This document shows, piece by piece, positions 42,924-52,694 of a DNA stretch of 64,000 bases; position 1 is the first letter of the stretch; each line of letters starts with the position of its first letter. The stretch is taken from NCBI RefSeq assembly GCF_000165465.1, contig NC_017455.1:1798001-1862000 (forward strand), read 5' to 3'. The notes beneath the pieces were generated by a model, which saw only the letters and a program-made list of their open reading frames with translations, was not told the origin of the DNA and did no database searches. The DNA is from Halanaerobium praevalens DSM 2228. GTDB taxonomy: Bacteria; Bacillota; Halanaerobiia; Halanaerobiales; Halanaerobiaceae. Made by a program: the position numbers and the translations under genes.

Positions 42924-43178
42924 TTATTTTGCTTTTTCAATAATTTCTACTAAACGCCATCTCTTTGTTTTGCTTAAAGGACGGGTTTCCATAATTGTTA
43001 CAATGTCACCTTCATTACAAATGTTTTCTTCATCATGTGCTGTATATTTCTTTGTTTTCTTAACAATTCTTTTATATTTAGGATGCTGTGTTCTACGTTC
43101 AACTGCGACAGTAATAGTTTTATCTCTTTTGTCACTAACTACAACACCTTTACGCTCTTTACGATTATTTCTTTCCAT
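42924..43178 (-). CDS. rpsQ: 30S ribosomal protein S17
   Basis: The 84-residue OB-fold protein has [40 protein letters not shown] and [20 protein letters not shown]. It lies 23 bases after rpmC. Confidence 0.98.
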   Translation of the reverse strand: MERNNRKERKGVVVSDKRDKTITVAVERRTQHPKYKRIVKKTKKYTAHDEENICNEGDIVTIMETRPLSKTKRWRLVEIIEKAK

Positions 43179-43201
43179 GAGAAACCTCCTTTCAAAAAGA
43201 A

Positions 43202-43405
43202 TTAAGCCCTTTCTATTTCTAACTCTTTTTCCCGCAAAACAGTTTTTATTCGGGCAATAATTCTTTTAACCTCTTTAATCCGCATTGGATTATCCAACTG
43301 TGCTGTTGCATGCTGAAAACGAAGATTAAATAATTCTTCTTTAAATTCGCGGGCTTTTTGTTCTAACTCTGCTTCTGTTAAATTTCTTAATTCATCAGCT
43401 CTCAT
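43202..43405 (-). CDS. rpmC: 50S ribosomal protein L29
   Basis: Two-helix protein at the tunnel exit. From [20 protein letters not shown] it is 67 residues, ending [11 protein letters not shown]. The ATG at 43403-43405 matches the family start, and overlaps the rplP stop by 11 bases; the frame is open four codons further (ATG 43417) and that start is possible. Confidence 0.94.
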   Translation of the reverse strand: MRADELRNLTEAELEQKAREFKEELFNLRFQHATAQLDNPMRIKEVKRIIARIKTVLREKELEIERA

Positions 43406-43829
43406 CGGCCTCACCATCCATTCCCTCTCTTGCTACAAATTTAGTTTTAATAGGCAGTTTATGAGACGCAAGGCGCATCGCTTCTCTAGCAACCTCTTCC
43501 GGTACACCAGCCAACTCAAACATAATTCTACCTGGTTTTACAACAGCTACCCATTTCTCAGGTGCTCCTTTACCACTACCCATTCGGGTTTCAGCGGGCT
43601 TTGCAGTTACAGGCTTATCTGGAAAAATCTTAATCCAAACTTTACCTCCACGCTTAATACTTCTAGTAAGGGCAACACGAGCAGCCTCTATCTGTCTATT
43701 GGTAATCCAAACGGGTTCTAAGGCTTGTAGGCCATATTCACCAAAAGTGATTTTATTTCCCCGATGAGCTTTACCTTTCATTCTTCCTCTCATTTGCTTA
43801 CGATGTTTTACTCTTTTAGGTACTAACAT
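43395..43829 (-). CDS. rplP: 50S ribosomal protein L16
   Basis: Large-subunit protein near the A and P sites. It begins [20 protein letters not shown] and has [38 protein letters not shown] and [20 protein letters not shown] chose ATG 43827-43829 with GGAGG seven bases upstream; the frame begins one codon earlier at a TTG. Confidence 0.97.
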   Translation of the reverse strand: MLVPKRVKHRKQMRGRMKGKAHRGNKITFGEYGLQALEPVWITNRQIEAARVALTRSIKRGGKVWIKIFPDKPVTAKPAETRMGSGKGAPEKWVAVVKPGRIMFELAGVPEEVAREAMRLASHKLPIKTKFVAREGMDGEADES

Positions 43830-43858
43830 CAAAGAGCCTCCTTTCCTGCATAATCTAT

Positions 43859-44503
43859 CTATTCATCATCAATTTCTGGAAGTATTTCTCCCTTGTTGAT
43901 CCAAACTTTAACTCCAATTGTTCCGTATGTTGTAGCTGCCTCTGCAAATCCATAGTCAATATCAGCTCTAAGAGTATGCATTGGAACACTACCTTCACTA
44001 TAACCTTCACGTCTAGCCATTTCAGCTCCACCTAGGCGGCCACTGCTCTGAACTTTAAATCCTTCTACTCCCATGCGCATTGCACGGTTCATTGCCTGTT
44101 TCATTGCTCTACGAAAAGAAACTCTTCTAACTAACTGAGAAGCAATATTTTCAGCAACTAATTGAGCATTTTTTTCTGGATCTTTTACCTCTACAACATT
44201 AATCTGTACAGTTTTACCAGTCAAAGCCTCAACATCATTTCTTAAAGCTTCAACTTCAGATCCACCGCGTCCAATAACCATTCCTGGTCTAGCAGTATAG
44301 ACATCTAACTTTAATCTATTAGCAGCTCTTTCAATTACAACTTTAGAAATTCCAGCTTCAAACATCTTTTCCTTAACATGACTTCTAATCTCGCGGTCTT
44401 CATTTAAAAGCTTAGAATAGTCTTTCTTATCCGCATACCATTTTGCATCCCAATCTTTTATAACTCCAACCCGGAGACCATGTGGATTTATTTTATTACC
44501 CAA
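43859..44503 (-). CDS. rpsC: 30S ribosomal protein S3
   Basis: The 214-residue protein lines the mRNA entry site. It has [20 protein letters not shown], the KH domain [14 protein letters not shown] and [20 protein letters not shown]-like sequence. It lies just upstream of rplP and after rplV (3-base gap). Confidence 0.98.
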   Translation of the reverse strand: MGNKINPHGLRVGVIKDWDAKWYADKKDYSKLLNEDREIRSHVKEKMFEAGISKVVIERAANRLKLDVYTARPGMVIGRGGSEVEALRNDVEALTGKTVQINVVEVKDPEKNAQLVAENIASQLVRRVSFRRAMKQAMNRAMRMGVEGFKVQSSGRLGGAEMARREGYSEGSVPMHTLRADIDYGFAEAATTYGTIGVKVWINKGEILPEIDDE

Positions 44504-44506
44504 ATT

Positions 44507-44848
44507 TTATCCCTCCTTTGTATCGCTTAGAACGACTGTGATATGGCTTGTTCTTTTATTAATAGGGCTTGCCGATCCCTGTGCACGTGCTTTCCATCTT
44601 TTCATTGTAGGACCTTCATCTACAAAAGCTCTTTTAACATAAAGATCATCTACAAACATATCATGATTGTTTTCAGCATTTGCTGTAGCTGAATTCAATA
44701 CTTTCTCTACAATTTTAGCAGCCTTTTTCGGTGTGCTTTTTAAAATTGCAACTGCTGTGTCAACATCCTTACCCTTAATTAAATCTGTAACTAAACGAGC
44801 TTTACGGGCAGTAATGCGCAGATGCTTTGCAACTGCTCTTGCTTCCAT
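44507..44848 (-). CDS. rplV: 50S ribosomal protein L22
   Basis: The 113-residue protein lines the exit tunnel. It starts [20 protein letters not shown] and has [40 protein letters not shown] and [11 protein letters not shown]. No macrolide-resistance-like insertion was noticed in its loop. Confidence 0.98.
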   Translation of the reverse strand: MEARAVAKHLRITARKARLVTDLIKGKDVDTAVAILKSTPKKAAKIVEKVLNSATANAENNHDMFVDDLYVKRAFVDEGPTMKRWKARAQGSASPINKRTSHITVVLSDTKEG

Positions 44849-44878
44849 TTTAAAACCCCCTTGCTATCAAAAAATTTC

Positions 44879-45163
44879 TTATTTAAGTGCTGTAGAACGT
44901 TCTGTATGGCGGCTGTGACCTCTAAAGATTCTGGTTGGAGCGAATTCTCCTAATTTATGTCCTACCATTTCTTCAGATATATATACTGGTACATGCTTAC
45001 GACCATCGTGGACAGCAACTGTATGTCCAACCATTTCAGGGAAAATGGTTGAGCTTCTTGACCAGGTTTTAACAACCTGCTTTTTTCCACTCTTATTCAT
45101 TTCTCTGATTCTGGCAATTAATTTCTCTGAGACGAAAGGTCCCTTTTTTATAGATCTAGCCAT
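44879..45163 (-). CDS. rpsS: 30S ribosomal protein S19
   Basis: Head protein of 94 residues: [60 protein letters not shown] and [17 protein letters not shown]. The start is the ATG at 45161-45163 (a TTG codon precedes it). Confidence 0.97.
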   Translation of the reverse strand: MARSIKKGPFVSEKLIARIREMNKSGKKQVVKTWSRSSTIFPEMVGHTVAVHDGRKHVPVYISEEMVGHKLGEFAPTRIFRGHSRHTERSTALK

Positions 45164-45181
45164 CAATAATCCTCCTTTCTA

Positions 45182-46018
45182 CTATTTGCGCTTCTTAGAG
45201 TGACGTGAACGAATAATATACTTATCTGAGCGCTTTGGTTTACGTGTCTTTTTACCCATAGTAGGTTTACCCCACGGAGTTACAGGATGTCTACCAGCAG
45301 GTGATTTACCTTCTCCACCACCGTGTGGATGGTCATGAGGATTCATAACTACACCACGTACATGAGGTCTTTTACCTTTCCAGCGGCTACGTCCAGCTTT
45401 ACCAATTGTAATATTTTCATGTTCAATATTACCAACCTGTCCGACAGTAGCTTTACATACATTGTGAATTAATCTTACTTCACCAGAAGGCATTTTTAAA
45501 TGTACAAACTTACCTTCTTTAGCAAGAATTTGTGCCATAGAACCAGCAGAGCGTGCAATTTGACCACCTTTTCCTGCTTGCATTTCAACATTGTGTACTA
45601 TTGTACCAACAGGAATATCTTTTAATCTTAATGCATTACCGGCAGTAATATCTGCATCTAAACCAGTATCTAAAACATCACCAACTTCTACTTTATTTGG
45701 AGCAAGAATATATCTTTTTTCTCCATCAACATACTGTAATAAAGCAATTCTTGCAGAACGATTTGGATCATATTCTATAGTCTTAACTGTAGCAGGAATT
45801 CCATCTTTATCCCGCTTAAAATCTATAATACGATAGCGGCGCTTATGTCCACCACCCTGATGACGGCTGGTAATTCTACCATTTGCATTCCGGCCACCTT
45901 TTCTTTTAATTGGAGCCAATAGGCTCTTTTCAGGCTTATCTGTTGTAATTTCATCAAAACTAGCAACAGTCATATAACGCCTGGAAGGTGTGGTTGGTTT
46001 AAAACTTTTAATCGCCAT
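45182..46018 (-). CDS. rplB: 50S ribosomal protein L2
   Basis: The 278-residue core protein near the peptidyl-transferase centre has [40 protein letters not shown] and, near the end, [20 protein letters not shown] (with the conserved HGGGEG) and [15 protein letters not shown]. Confidence 0.98.
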   Translation of the reverse strand: MAIKSFKPTTPSRRYMTVASFDEITTDKPEKSLLAPIKRKGGRNANGRITSRHQGGGHKRRYRIIDFKRDKDGIPATVKTIEYDPNRSARIALLQYVDGEKRYILAPNKVEVGDVLDTGLDADITAGNALRLKDIPVGTIVHNVEMQAGKGGQIARSAGSMAQILAKEGKFVHLKMPSGEVRLIHNVCKATVGQVGNIEHENITIGKAGRSRWKGKRPHVRGVVMNPHDHPHGGGEGKSPAGRHPVTPWGKPTMGKKTRKPKRSDKYIIRSRHSKKRK

Positions 46019-46046
46019 CTTTTTTCCCTCCTTTATTAATTATTTT

Positions 46047-46337
46047 TTAGAGGCCTTCGTAAACTTCTATTTCATCGTCCTCAGCAAGCTTAACTAAAGC
46101 TTTTTTCCAATCTGGTTTTTTTCCAGTATGGAAGCCGAGTCTTCTTTTTTTACCTCTAACATTTATTGTATTAACATTTACTACTTTTACAGAGAAAATT
46201 TCTTCTACTGCATTTCTAACTTCTATTTTATTTGCATTTTTAGCTACTTTGAATGTATAAGTATTATTTTCTTGCATTTGACTCATAGTATTCTCAGAAA
46301 TAATAGGTGCTATGATGATATCTCTTGCATCTTTCAT
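46047..46337 (-). CDS. rplW: 50S ribosomal protein L23
   Basis: The 96-residue tunnel-exit protein serves as a docking site for trigger factor and SRP. It has DIIIAPIISENTMSQMQENN, TYTFKVAKNANKIEVRNAVE and RRLGFHTGKKPDWKKALVKL. It overlaps rplD by four bases. Confidence 0.98.
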   Translation of the reverse strand: MKDARDIIIAPIISENTMSQMQENNTYTFKVAKNANKIEVRNAVEEIFSVKVVNVNTINVRGKKRRLGFHTGKKPDWKKALVKLAEDDEIEVYEGL

Positions 46338-46963
46338 TCGCCCAGCACCTCCTCAACCATTTTAACCGCTTCTTCGATGAAAATAACCATTTCATTATCT
46401 AAAAGATCATATGCATTGATTGAACCGGCAAGCAGTGTTTTGACTTTAGGAATATTTCTAGCTGAAAGATATAAGTTTTTATCCTTTTCAGGCATTACTA
46501 TAACAACTTTTTTATCTTCTAAATTTAAATCAGCTAAAATATTAACTACTGCTTTAGTTTTTGGTTGATCAAGCTCAAGTTTGTCAACTAAAATTAATTC
46601 ATCCCTCTCAACTTTATCAGTTAAAACAGATCTTAAGGCTAATCTTCTCATTTTTTTAGTTAACTTTTTATCATAACTACGAGGAGAAGGACCAAAAGTA
46701 ATTCCTCCACCTACCCATAATGGAGAACGGATACTTCCATGACGAGCACGACCAGTACCTTTTTGTCTCCAAGGCTTACGTCCACCACCGCGAACTTTAC
46801 CTCTTGTTTTAGTAGATGCATTTCCACCTCTGCGAGCAGCTAATTGAGCATTAACTACTTGGTGAACAACATGCTTATTTATTTTATCATTAAAAACAGA
46901 TTCATTTAATTCTACTTTTTCGAGTTCTTTTCCACTCTGATTGAATTTTGTTACCTGCGGCAT
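46334..46963 (-). CDS. rplD: 50S ribosomal protein L4
   Basis: Large-subunit protein whose loop reaches the tunnel. It has KFNQSGKELEKVELNESVF, GNASTKTRGKVRGGGRKPWR, QKGTGRARHGSIRSPLWVGG and GPSPRSYDKKLTKK. Start is the ATG at 46961-46963 with GGAGG before it (the frame begins one TTG codon earlier). In enterics L4 represses the S10 operon; not evident here. Confidence 0.97.
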   Translation of the reverse strand: MPQVTKFNQSGKELEKVELNESVFNDKINKHVVHQVVNAQLAARRGGNASTKTRGKVRGGGRKPWRQKGTGRARHGSIRSPLWVGGGITFGPSPRSYDKKLTKKMRRLALRSVLTDKVERDELILVDKLELDQPKTKAVVNILADLNLEDKKVVIVMPEKDKNLYLSARNIPKVKTLLAGSINAYDLLDNEMVIFIEEAVKMVEEVLGE

Positions 46964-46988
46964 CAAAAATCCTCCTTTCTAAACTTAT

Positions 46989-47609
46989 TTAATTTTTAAC
47001 AGATTTGATTTCAAGCACTGCTTTTTTAGCTCCTGGTACAGGACCAGCAATTAATAAAACATTACGCTCTAAATCAACTTTTACGATTTCTAAGTTTCTT
47101 TCAGTTACTCTATCATGCCCCATTCTTCCTGGCATTTTAAAGCCTTTATATACTCTTCTTGCATCAACAGCACCGATTGAACCAGGTGCACGATGGAAAT
47201 GGGAACCGTGTGTCATTGGTCCTCTGTGGTGATTCCATCTTTTGATATTACCAGCAAATCCTTTACCTTTGGAAATACCACTAACATCAATCTTTTCGCC
47301 AACTTCAAAGATATCAGCTTTAATTTCACTGCCTTCACTTAATTCCATATCTAAACCTTTAAATTCTCTCAAATGTTTTTTAGGTTCAAGATTACGACTT
47401 TCAAATTGTCCAAGTTCCGGTTTGTTAAGTCTGTGCTTTTTAACTTCACCAAAACCAAGCTGAACTGAATTATATCCATCTTTTTCTGTAGTTTTGATCT
47501 GTGTTACAACACAGGGACCGGCCTCAACTACAGTTACAGGTACCAGCTCTCCATTGTCTTTAAAATACTGAGTCATACCCAGCTTCTTTCCTAATATAGC
47601 TTTCGCCAT
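46989..47609 (-). CDS. rplC: 50S ribosomal protein L3
   Basis: The 206-residue early-assembly protein has MAKAILGKKLGMTQYFKDNG, then VSGISKGKGFAGNIKRWNHH, RGPMTHGSHFHRAPGSIGAV and GFKMPGRMGHDRVTERNLE. The W and H loop that contacts the peptidyl-transferase centre is present. Confidence 0.98.
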   Translation of the reverse strand: MAKAILGKKLGMTQYFKDNGELVPVTVVEAGPCVVTQIKTTEKDGYNSVQLGFGEVKKHRLNKPELGQFESRNLEPKKHLREFKGLDMELSEGSEIKADIFEVGEKIDVSGISKGKGFAGNIKRWNHHRGPMTHGSHFHRAPGSIGAVDARRVYKGFKMPGRMGHDRVTERNLEIVKVDLERNVLLIAGPVPGAKKAVLEIKSVKN

Positions 47610-47630
47610 GGCCTAATACACCTCCTGACA

Positions 47631-47942
47631 TTAAAGTTTAATTTCTATATTTACTCCTGCGGGCAAATCAAGCCTCATCAGTGAGTCTACAGTTTTTGAT
47701 GTAGGATCGAGAATATCGATCAGTCTTTTATGTGTTCTCATTTCAAATTGTTCTCTTGCATCTTTATGAACATGAGGTGAGCGAAGTACTGTAAATACCT
47801 CTTTTTCTGTTGGTAGAGGTACTGGACCAGATACATCTGCACCAGTTCTTTCAGCAGTAGCAACAATCTTTTCTGCTGATTGATCTAAGAGCTCATGTTC
47901 AAAAGCTTTCAGGCGAATCCTAATTTTTTCATGTTTTGCCAT
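47631..47942 (-). CDS. rpsJ: 30S ribosomal protein S10 (NusE)
   Basis: The 103-residue protein also takes part in antitermination with NusB. It has [40 protein letters not shown] and [20 protein letters not shown]. It is the first gene of the S10-spc-alpha run. No clear promoter lies in the 48 bases before it apart from a poor match overlapping the tuf terminator (see rejected list). Confidence 0.98.
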   Translation of the reverse strand: MAKHEKIRIRLKAFEHELLDQSAEKIVATAERTGADVSGPVPLPTEKEVFTVLRSPHVHKDAREQFEMRTHKRLIDILDPTSKTVDSLMRLDLPAGVNIEIKL

Positions 47943-47990
47943 TTGCTTACCTCCTTAATCTTTACGATTCAAGCTCAGTTAGGAGCATAG

Positions 47991-48023
47991 AAAAAGCGAG
48001 GAGACTGTCTCCTCTGCTTTTTT
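47991..48023 (-). terminator. Terminator after tufA
   Basis: The AAAGCAGAGGAGA / TCTCCTCGCTTT stem (one bulge, 3-base loop) is followed by T-rich sequence on the minus strand. It separates the str operon from the S10 operon. Confidence 0.9.
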
Positions 48024-48027
48024 ATAC

Positions 48028-49220
48028 TTACTCAATAATTTCAGTTACAACTCCAGCTCCTACTGTGTGACCACCTTCACGGATTGCAAAACGTAGTCCT
48101 TCTTCCATAGCTATTGGAGTAATTAGCTCTCCTGTCATTTCAATGTTATCTCCAGGCATTACCATGTCTACTCCTTCTGGTAATTGAATGTTTCCTGTTA
48201 CATCTGTTGTACGGAAATAGAACTGTGGTCTATATCCATCAAAGAATGGAGTATGTCTTCCACCCTCATCTTTACTTAATACATATACTTCAGCATAAAA
48301 CTTAGTATGTGGAGTAATACTTCCTGGTGCTGCTAGAACTTGACCTCTTTCAATGTCTTCTCTTTTTACACCTCTTAATAATGCTCCAATGTTATCTCCT
48401 GCTTGTGCTTCATCTAACATCTTACGGAACATTTCTACTCCTGTTACTACTGTTGTTTCTGTATCTTTAATTCCTACTAATTCTACCTCGTCTTGTGGGT
48501 GTAGCACTCCTCTTTCAATTCTTCCTGTTGCTACTGTTCCACGTCCTGTAATTGAAAATACATCCTCTACAGGCATTAAGAATGGTTTGTCTGTATCTCT
48601 TTCTGGCTCTGGAATATAGCTGTCTACATTGTCCATAAGCTCAATAATCTTCTTACCCCATTCTCCTTCTGGATCTCCATTTTCTGCAGCTTTAAGAGCT
48701 GATCCTACTACTACAGGAATGTCATCTCCAGGGAAATCGTATTCGTCTAAGAGTTCTCTTACTTCCATTTCTACAAGTTCGATTAACTCTTCATCGTCTA
48801 CCATATCTGCTTTGTTTAAGAAGACTACGATTGAGGGTACTCCAACCTGTCTTGCTAATAGAATATGCTCTCTTGTTGAGGCATTGGTCCATCTGCTGCA
48901 GATACTACTAGGATTGCTCCATCCATCTGAGCTGCACCTGTAATCATATTCTTTACATAGTCAGCGTGTCCTGGGCAATCTACGTGAGCATAGTGTCTTG
49001 ATTCTGTTTCATACTCTACGTGAGAGGTTGCGATTGTAATTCCTCTCTCTTTTTCTTCTGGAGCATTATCAATTGTATCAAATGCTCTTACTTCTGCTCC
49101 ACCATAGTTTGCTAACACATTTGTGATTGCTGCTGTTAGTGTTGTTTTACCATGGTCAACATGTCCTATTGTTCCTATGTTAACATGTGGTTTATTTCTC
49201 TCAAATTTTTCTTTTGCCAT
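48028..49220 (-). pseudogene. tufA: Elongation factor Tu, copy 1, broken by a one-base frameshift
   Basis: EF-Tu delivers aminoacyl-tRNA to the ribosome. Both parts are clear: [20 protein letters not shown] with GHVDHGKT and DCPGH in the 5' part (49220 down to about 48877), and the rest of domains 1-3 downstream ([11 protein letters not shown] to [10 protein letters not shown]). After residue Q115 (DGPMPQ) one A of a short run is missing near 48876-48877 (the copy would read CAAACAAGAG). The frame then runs into a stop two dozen bases later. Restoring one base gives a full 397-residue EF-Tu. Either the gene is truly inactivated (copy 2 remains) or it is a sequencing or assembly error. Confidence 0.9.
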
Positions 49221-49244
49221 TTTCTTTTCCTCCTTAAAATTTAT

Positions 49245-51311
49245 CTATTCTCCAATAATTTCTTTTGCAATACTTTTTGGTGCTTGTTCATAATGTGAGA
49301 ACTGCATTGTATAAGTTGCTCTACCCTGAGTTTTAGAACGAAGATCTGTTGAATAGCCAAACATCTCAGAAAGTGGGACGTGAGCACTAACAACTTGAGC
49401 ATTACCTCTTGGCTCCATACCTTCTACTTTTCCACGACGTCCATTAAGGTCACCCATAACATCTCCCATATATTCTTCAGGAGTTACAACTTCAACAGCC
49501 ATTATAGGTTCTAAAATAGAAGGTTTAGCTCTTTTAGCACCTTCTCTAAAGCCCATTGAACCAGCAATTTTAAATGCCATTTCAGATGAGTCAACATCAT
49601 GATAACTACCATCATTCAATGTTACTTTAACATCAACAACTGGATAACCAGCAATAATACCATTTTCCATAGCTTCTACAATTCCATCTTCAACAGAAGG
49701 AATATATTCGCGAGGAATTGATCCACCAGTAATTTTATCTTCAAATTCAAACCCAGCTCCTGCTTCTTGTGGTTCAATATCAATTACAACATGACCATAC
49801 TGACCACGTCCACCAGACTGACGGATGAACTTTCCTTGTACATTAGTAACTTTTTTAGTTACAGTTTCACGATAAGCTACCTTAGGTTTACCAATATTAG
49901 CATCAACTTTAAATTCTCTTAAAAGGCGGTCAACAATAACTTCTAAGTGTAATTCTCCCATACCTTCAATAATAGTCTGTCCTGTTTCTTCATCAGTATG
50001 AACTCTGAAAGTAGGATCTTCTTCTGCTAATCTTTGTAAAGCTTCACCAAGTTTATCCTGATCTGCTTTACTCTTAGGCTCAATTGCAACACCAATAACT
50101 GGTTCTGGAAATTCCATTGCCTCTAAAACAATTGGATTATCCTGATCACAAATTGTATCACCTGTACTTGTATTCTTAAGACCAACTAAAGCTCCTAAGT
50201 CACCAGCATAGATTACATCTCTTTCTTCACGACGGTTAGCGTGCATCTGTAAGATACGACCCACTCTTTCGCGAATATCAGCTGTTGCATTATAAACATA
50301 AGAACCTGCTTCTAAAGTTCCAGAATAAGATCTAAAGAAAGCTAATTTACCAACATATGGATCAGACATGATTTTAAATGCTAAACCAGAAAATGGAGCA
50401 TCATCATCAGCTTCTCTAATTTCAGTTTCTTCTGTATCAGGATTAAAACCTTCAATAGCTGGTACATCAGTAGGAGATGGTAAATAATCAAGAACTGAAT
50501 CTAGCAGCATCTGAACACCTTTATTTTTAAAGGCAGTTCCACATAAAACTGGAATTACATTTACATTTAATACTGCTTGACGTAATAAATTTTTAATATC
50601 TTCAGTACTCACTTCACCTTCTAAGTACTTCATCATAAATTCATCATCTTCTTCAGCTAAAGCTTCCATTAAAGTTTCTCTATATTCAGCTGCTTGTTCT
50701 TGCATATCTTCTGGGATCTCAACTCTATCAAAATTAACACCTAAATCATCTTCATAAACAATAGCATCCATTTCAACTAAGTCAACAACACCATCAAATT
50801 TATCTTCACTTCCAATTGGAAGTTGAATTGGTACTGCATTCGCACCAAGTCTATCTTTCATCATATCTACAGCTCTAAAAAAGTCAGCTCCCGTTCTATC
50901 CATTTTATTAACAAATGCGATTCTGGGAACTCCATATTTGTCAGCCTGTCTCCATACAGTTTCAGATTGTGGTTCAACACCACCTACAGAACAGAATAAA
51001 GCAATAGCTCCATCTAAAACTCTTAAAGATCTTTCCACCTCTACTGTAAAGTCCACGTGTCCGGGCGTATCTATAATATTAATTCGATTTTCTTTCCATT
51101 GACAAGTGGTTGCAGCAGAAGTAATTGTAATACCTCTTTCCTGCTCTTGTTCCATCCAGTCCATAACAGATGCACCATCATGAGTTTCACCCATTTTATG
51201 AACTCGACCTGTATAATAAAGAATTCTTTCTGTTGTAGTTGTCTTTCCTGCATCAATATGTGCCATAATACCAATGTTACGTGTTTTTTCTAGTGGAAAT
51301 TGTCGGGCCAC
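49245..51311 (-). CDS. fusA: Translation elongation factor G
   Basis: GTPase of 688 residues driving translocation. G1 is AHIDAGKTT (residue 17 on), G2 is GITITSAA, G3 is DTPGHVDF and G4 is NKMD. Domain IV and V motifs are [12 protein letters not shown] and [14 protein letters not shown]. It lies between rpsG and tufA in the str operon. Confidence 0.98.
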   Translation of the reverse strand: MARQFPLEKTRNIGIMAHIDAGKTTTTERILYYTGRVHKMGETHDGASVMDWMEQEQERGITITSAATTCQWKENRINIIDTPGHVDFTVEVERSLRVLDGAIALFCSVGGVEPQSETVWRQADKYGVPRIAFVNKMDRTGADFFRAVDMMKDRLGANAVPIQLPIGSEDKFDGVVDLVEMDAIVYEDDLGVNFDRVEIPEDMQEQAAEYRETLMEALAEEDDEFMMKYLEGEVSTEDIKNLLRQAVLNVNVIPVLCGTAFKNKGVQMLLDSVLDYLPSPTDVPAIEGFNPDTEETEIREADDDAPFSGLAFKIMSDPYVGKLAFFRSYSGTLEAGSYVYNATADIRERVGRILQMHANRREERDVIYAGDLGALVGLKNTSTGDTICDQDNPIVLEAMEFPEPVIGVAIEPKSKADQDKLGEALQRLAEEDPTFRVHTDEETGQTIIEGMGELHLEVIVDRLLREFKVDANIGKPKVAYRETVTKKVTNVQGKFIRQSGGRGQYGHVVIDIEPQEAGAGFEFEDKITGGSIPREYIPSVEDGIVEAMENGIIAGYPVVDVKVTLNDGSYHDVDSSEMAFKIAGSMGFREGAKRAKPSILEPIMAVEVVTPEEYMGDVMGDLNGRRGKVEGMEPRGNAQVVSAHVPLSEMFGYSTDLRSKTQGRATYTMQFSHYEQAPKSIAKEIIGE

Positions 51312-51356
51312 TATTCTCCCCCCTTATATAAAAATTATATACATCACGCAACTAAA

Positions 51357-51824
51357 TTACCATCTGTAATGGGCAAAAGCTCTATTTGCTTCAGCCATAC
51401 GATGAACTTCTTCTTTCTTTCTAACTGCGCCGCCTGTATTGTTGTATGCGTCTGTAATTTCTCCAGCAATTCTTTCTCTCATTGTTCTTTCATTACGAGC
51501 TCTAGCTGCAGTTACTAACCAACGCAAAGCTAAAGTTCTTTTTCTATCCTCATCAACTTCTACTGGTACCTGATAGTTAGAACCACCAACACGTCTTGAT
51601 TTAACTTCAAGCGCTGGTTTTATGTTTTCTAAAGCTTCAGTTACAACTGTTAAGCCATCTTCACCAGTTTGTTCGGAGATGATATCGAGAGCACTGTAAA
51701 ATGCTTTTTCCGCCAATCCTTTTTTGCCATCTAACATTAATTTGTTAATAATTCTGCTGACAACAACATTGTCATATACTGGATCTGGCAGAACATCTCT
51801 TTTTTCTGCTCTATTTTTACGCAC
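51357..51824 (-). CDS. rpsG: 30S ribosomal protein S7
   Basis: The 155-residue 16S head-assembly protein has [37 protein letters not shown]-type and [21 protein letters not shown] motifs. It lies between rpsL and fusA. Confidence 0.98.
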   Translation of the reverse strand: MRKNRAEKRDVLPDPVYDNVVVSRIINKLMLDGKKGLAEKAFYSALDIISEQTGEDGLTVVTEALENIKPALEVKSRRVGGSNYQVPVEVDEDRKRTLALRWLVTAARARNERTMRERIAGEITDAYNNTGGAVRKKEEVHRMAEANRAFAHYRW

Positions 51825-51838
51825 TATAATCCCCCCTT

Positions 51839-52210
51839 TTATTTAGGTTTTTTTACACCATACTTGGAACGTCCCTGTTTTCTGTCTTCAACACCAGCTG
51901 TATCGAGTGCTCCTCGTACAATATGATATCTAACACCTGGTAAATCTTTTACTCTTCCACCTCTTACTAATACAACAGAGTGTTCCTGTAAGTTATGTCC
52001 AATTCCTGGAATATAGGCTGTAACCTCTTTTCCATTAGTTAAACGTACACGAGCTACTTTTCTTAAAGCAGAGTTAGGCTTTTTTGGAGTAGCAGTATAT
52101 ACTCTAGTACAGACACCCCTTTTTTGTGGAGAACCCTCCAAAGCAGGAGCGGAAGTCTTCTTTTTAGTCTTTTTACGTCCTTTACGGATTAACTGACTAA
52201 TTGTCGGCAT
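51839..52210 (-). CDS. rpsL: 30S ribosomal protein S12
   Basis: Decoding-site protein, 123 residues: [39 protein letters not shown] and [20 protein letters not shown]. The streptomycin-site lysine in [10 protein letters not shown] is unaltered. A GGAGGTGGG precedes the ATG. Confidence 0.98.
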   Translation of the reverse strand: MPTISQLIRKGRKKTKKKTSAPALEGSPQKRGVCTRVYTATPKKPNSALRKVARVRLTNGKEVTAYIPGIGHNLQEHSVVLVRGGRVKDLPGVRYHIVRGALDTAGVEDRKQGRSKYGVKKPK

Positions 52211-52229
52211 GCAATCCCACCTCCTTCCA

Positions 52230-52472
52230 TTATTTCAATAATACTGCAGAAGCTGCAGATACATCGATCCCACAAATTCTGCCCAATTCATTTTTGTCTT
52301 TTACAATTTTAAAAGGAATATTATTATTATTAACAGCCTCAAATATTTCTTTTTTTAAAGGCTGGTCAATATCTTTAGCTAAAAATATCATTTTCACCTG
52401 ATTATTTGCTATAGCTTTTAAACTTTGCCTGCTACCGACAAGTAAGTCAGCACCAGATTTATCGCTTAGCAT
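52230..52472 (-). CDS. rplGB: L7Ae-family RNA-binding ribosomal protein (YbxF-like)
   Basis: About 80 residues: [40 protein letters not shown] and [13 protein letters not shown], the pattern of the L7Ae/YbxF group. In Bacillus YbxF binds kink-turns. The start is ATG 52470-52472, with GGAGGT nine bases upstream. It is the first gene of the str operon behind promoter 52517-52545. Confidence 0.92.
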   Translation of the reverse strand: MLSDKSGADLLVGSRQSLKAIANNQVKMIFLAKDIDQPLKKEIFEAVNNNNIPFKIVKDKNELGRICGIDVSAASAVLLK

Positions 52473-52516
52473 TTTAACCAAACCTCCAGATTAAACTTTG
52501 TTGAGCACACTTAAGT

Positions 52517-52545
52517 ATTTTAACAGCTTTAATCTTCTATGTCAA
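52517..52545 (-). promoter_or_regulatory. Sigma-A promoter of the str operon
   Basis: The minus strand has TTGACA (52540-52545), 17 bases, then TAAAAT (52517-52522). It lies between the rpoC terminator and the L7Ae-like gene. Confidence 0.88.
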
Positions 52546-52551
52546 GTAAAA

Positions 52552-52645
52552 ATTAAAAAGAGTTTCACCTTTTTTTGATATTGTAAACTAAGAACAATTA
52601 ACTCTTAATCTTAATTCAGTTACCAATAAAGGTGAAACTCTTTTA
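52552..52645 (-). terminator. Long-loop terminator of rpoBC
   Basis: The minus strand AAAAGAGTTTCACCTTT (52628-52644) pairs with AAAGGTGAAACTCTTTTT (52555-52572), followed by AATTTTT. The intervening 55 bases can partly fold further (TTGGTAACTGAA against TTAGTTTACAA), making a long stem. Confidence 0.85.
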
Positions 52646-52694
52646 AGCTTATTTTATTTTAAGTAGAATTTATAAAATATTTAATCAAACAAAC

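Noticed and set aside
46128-46568. Long plus-strand open frame opposite rplW/rplD
   Set aside because: Antisense shadow of two clear ribosomal genes with no ribosome-binding site or family similarity; the same applies to other plus-strand frames over r-protein genes.
47980-48010. TATGCT with GAGACA 16 bases upstream, possible S10-operon promoter
   Set aside because: It overlaps the tufA terminator and matches the consensus poorly.
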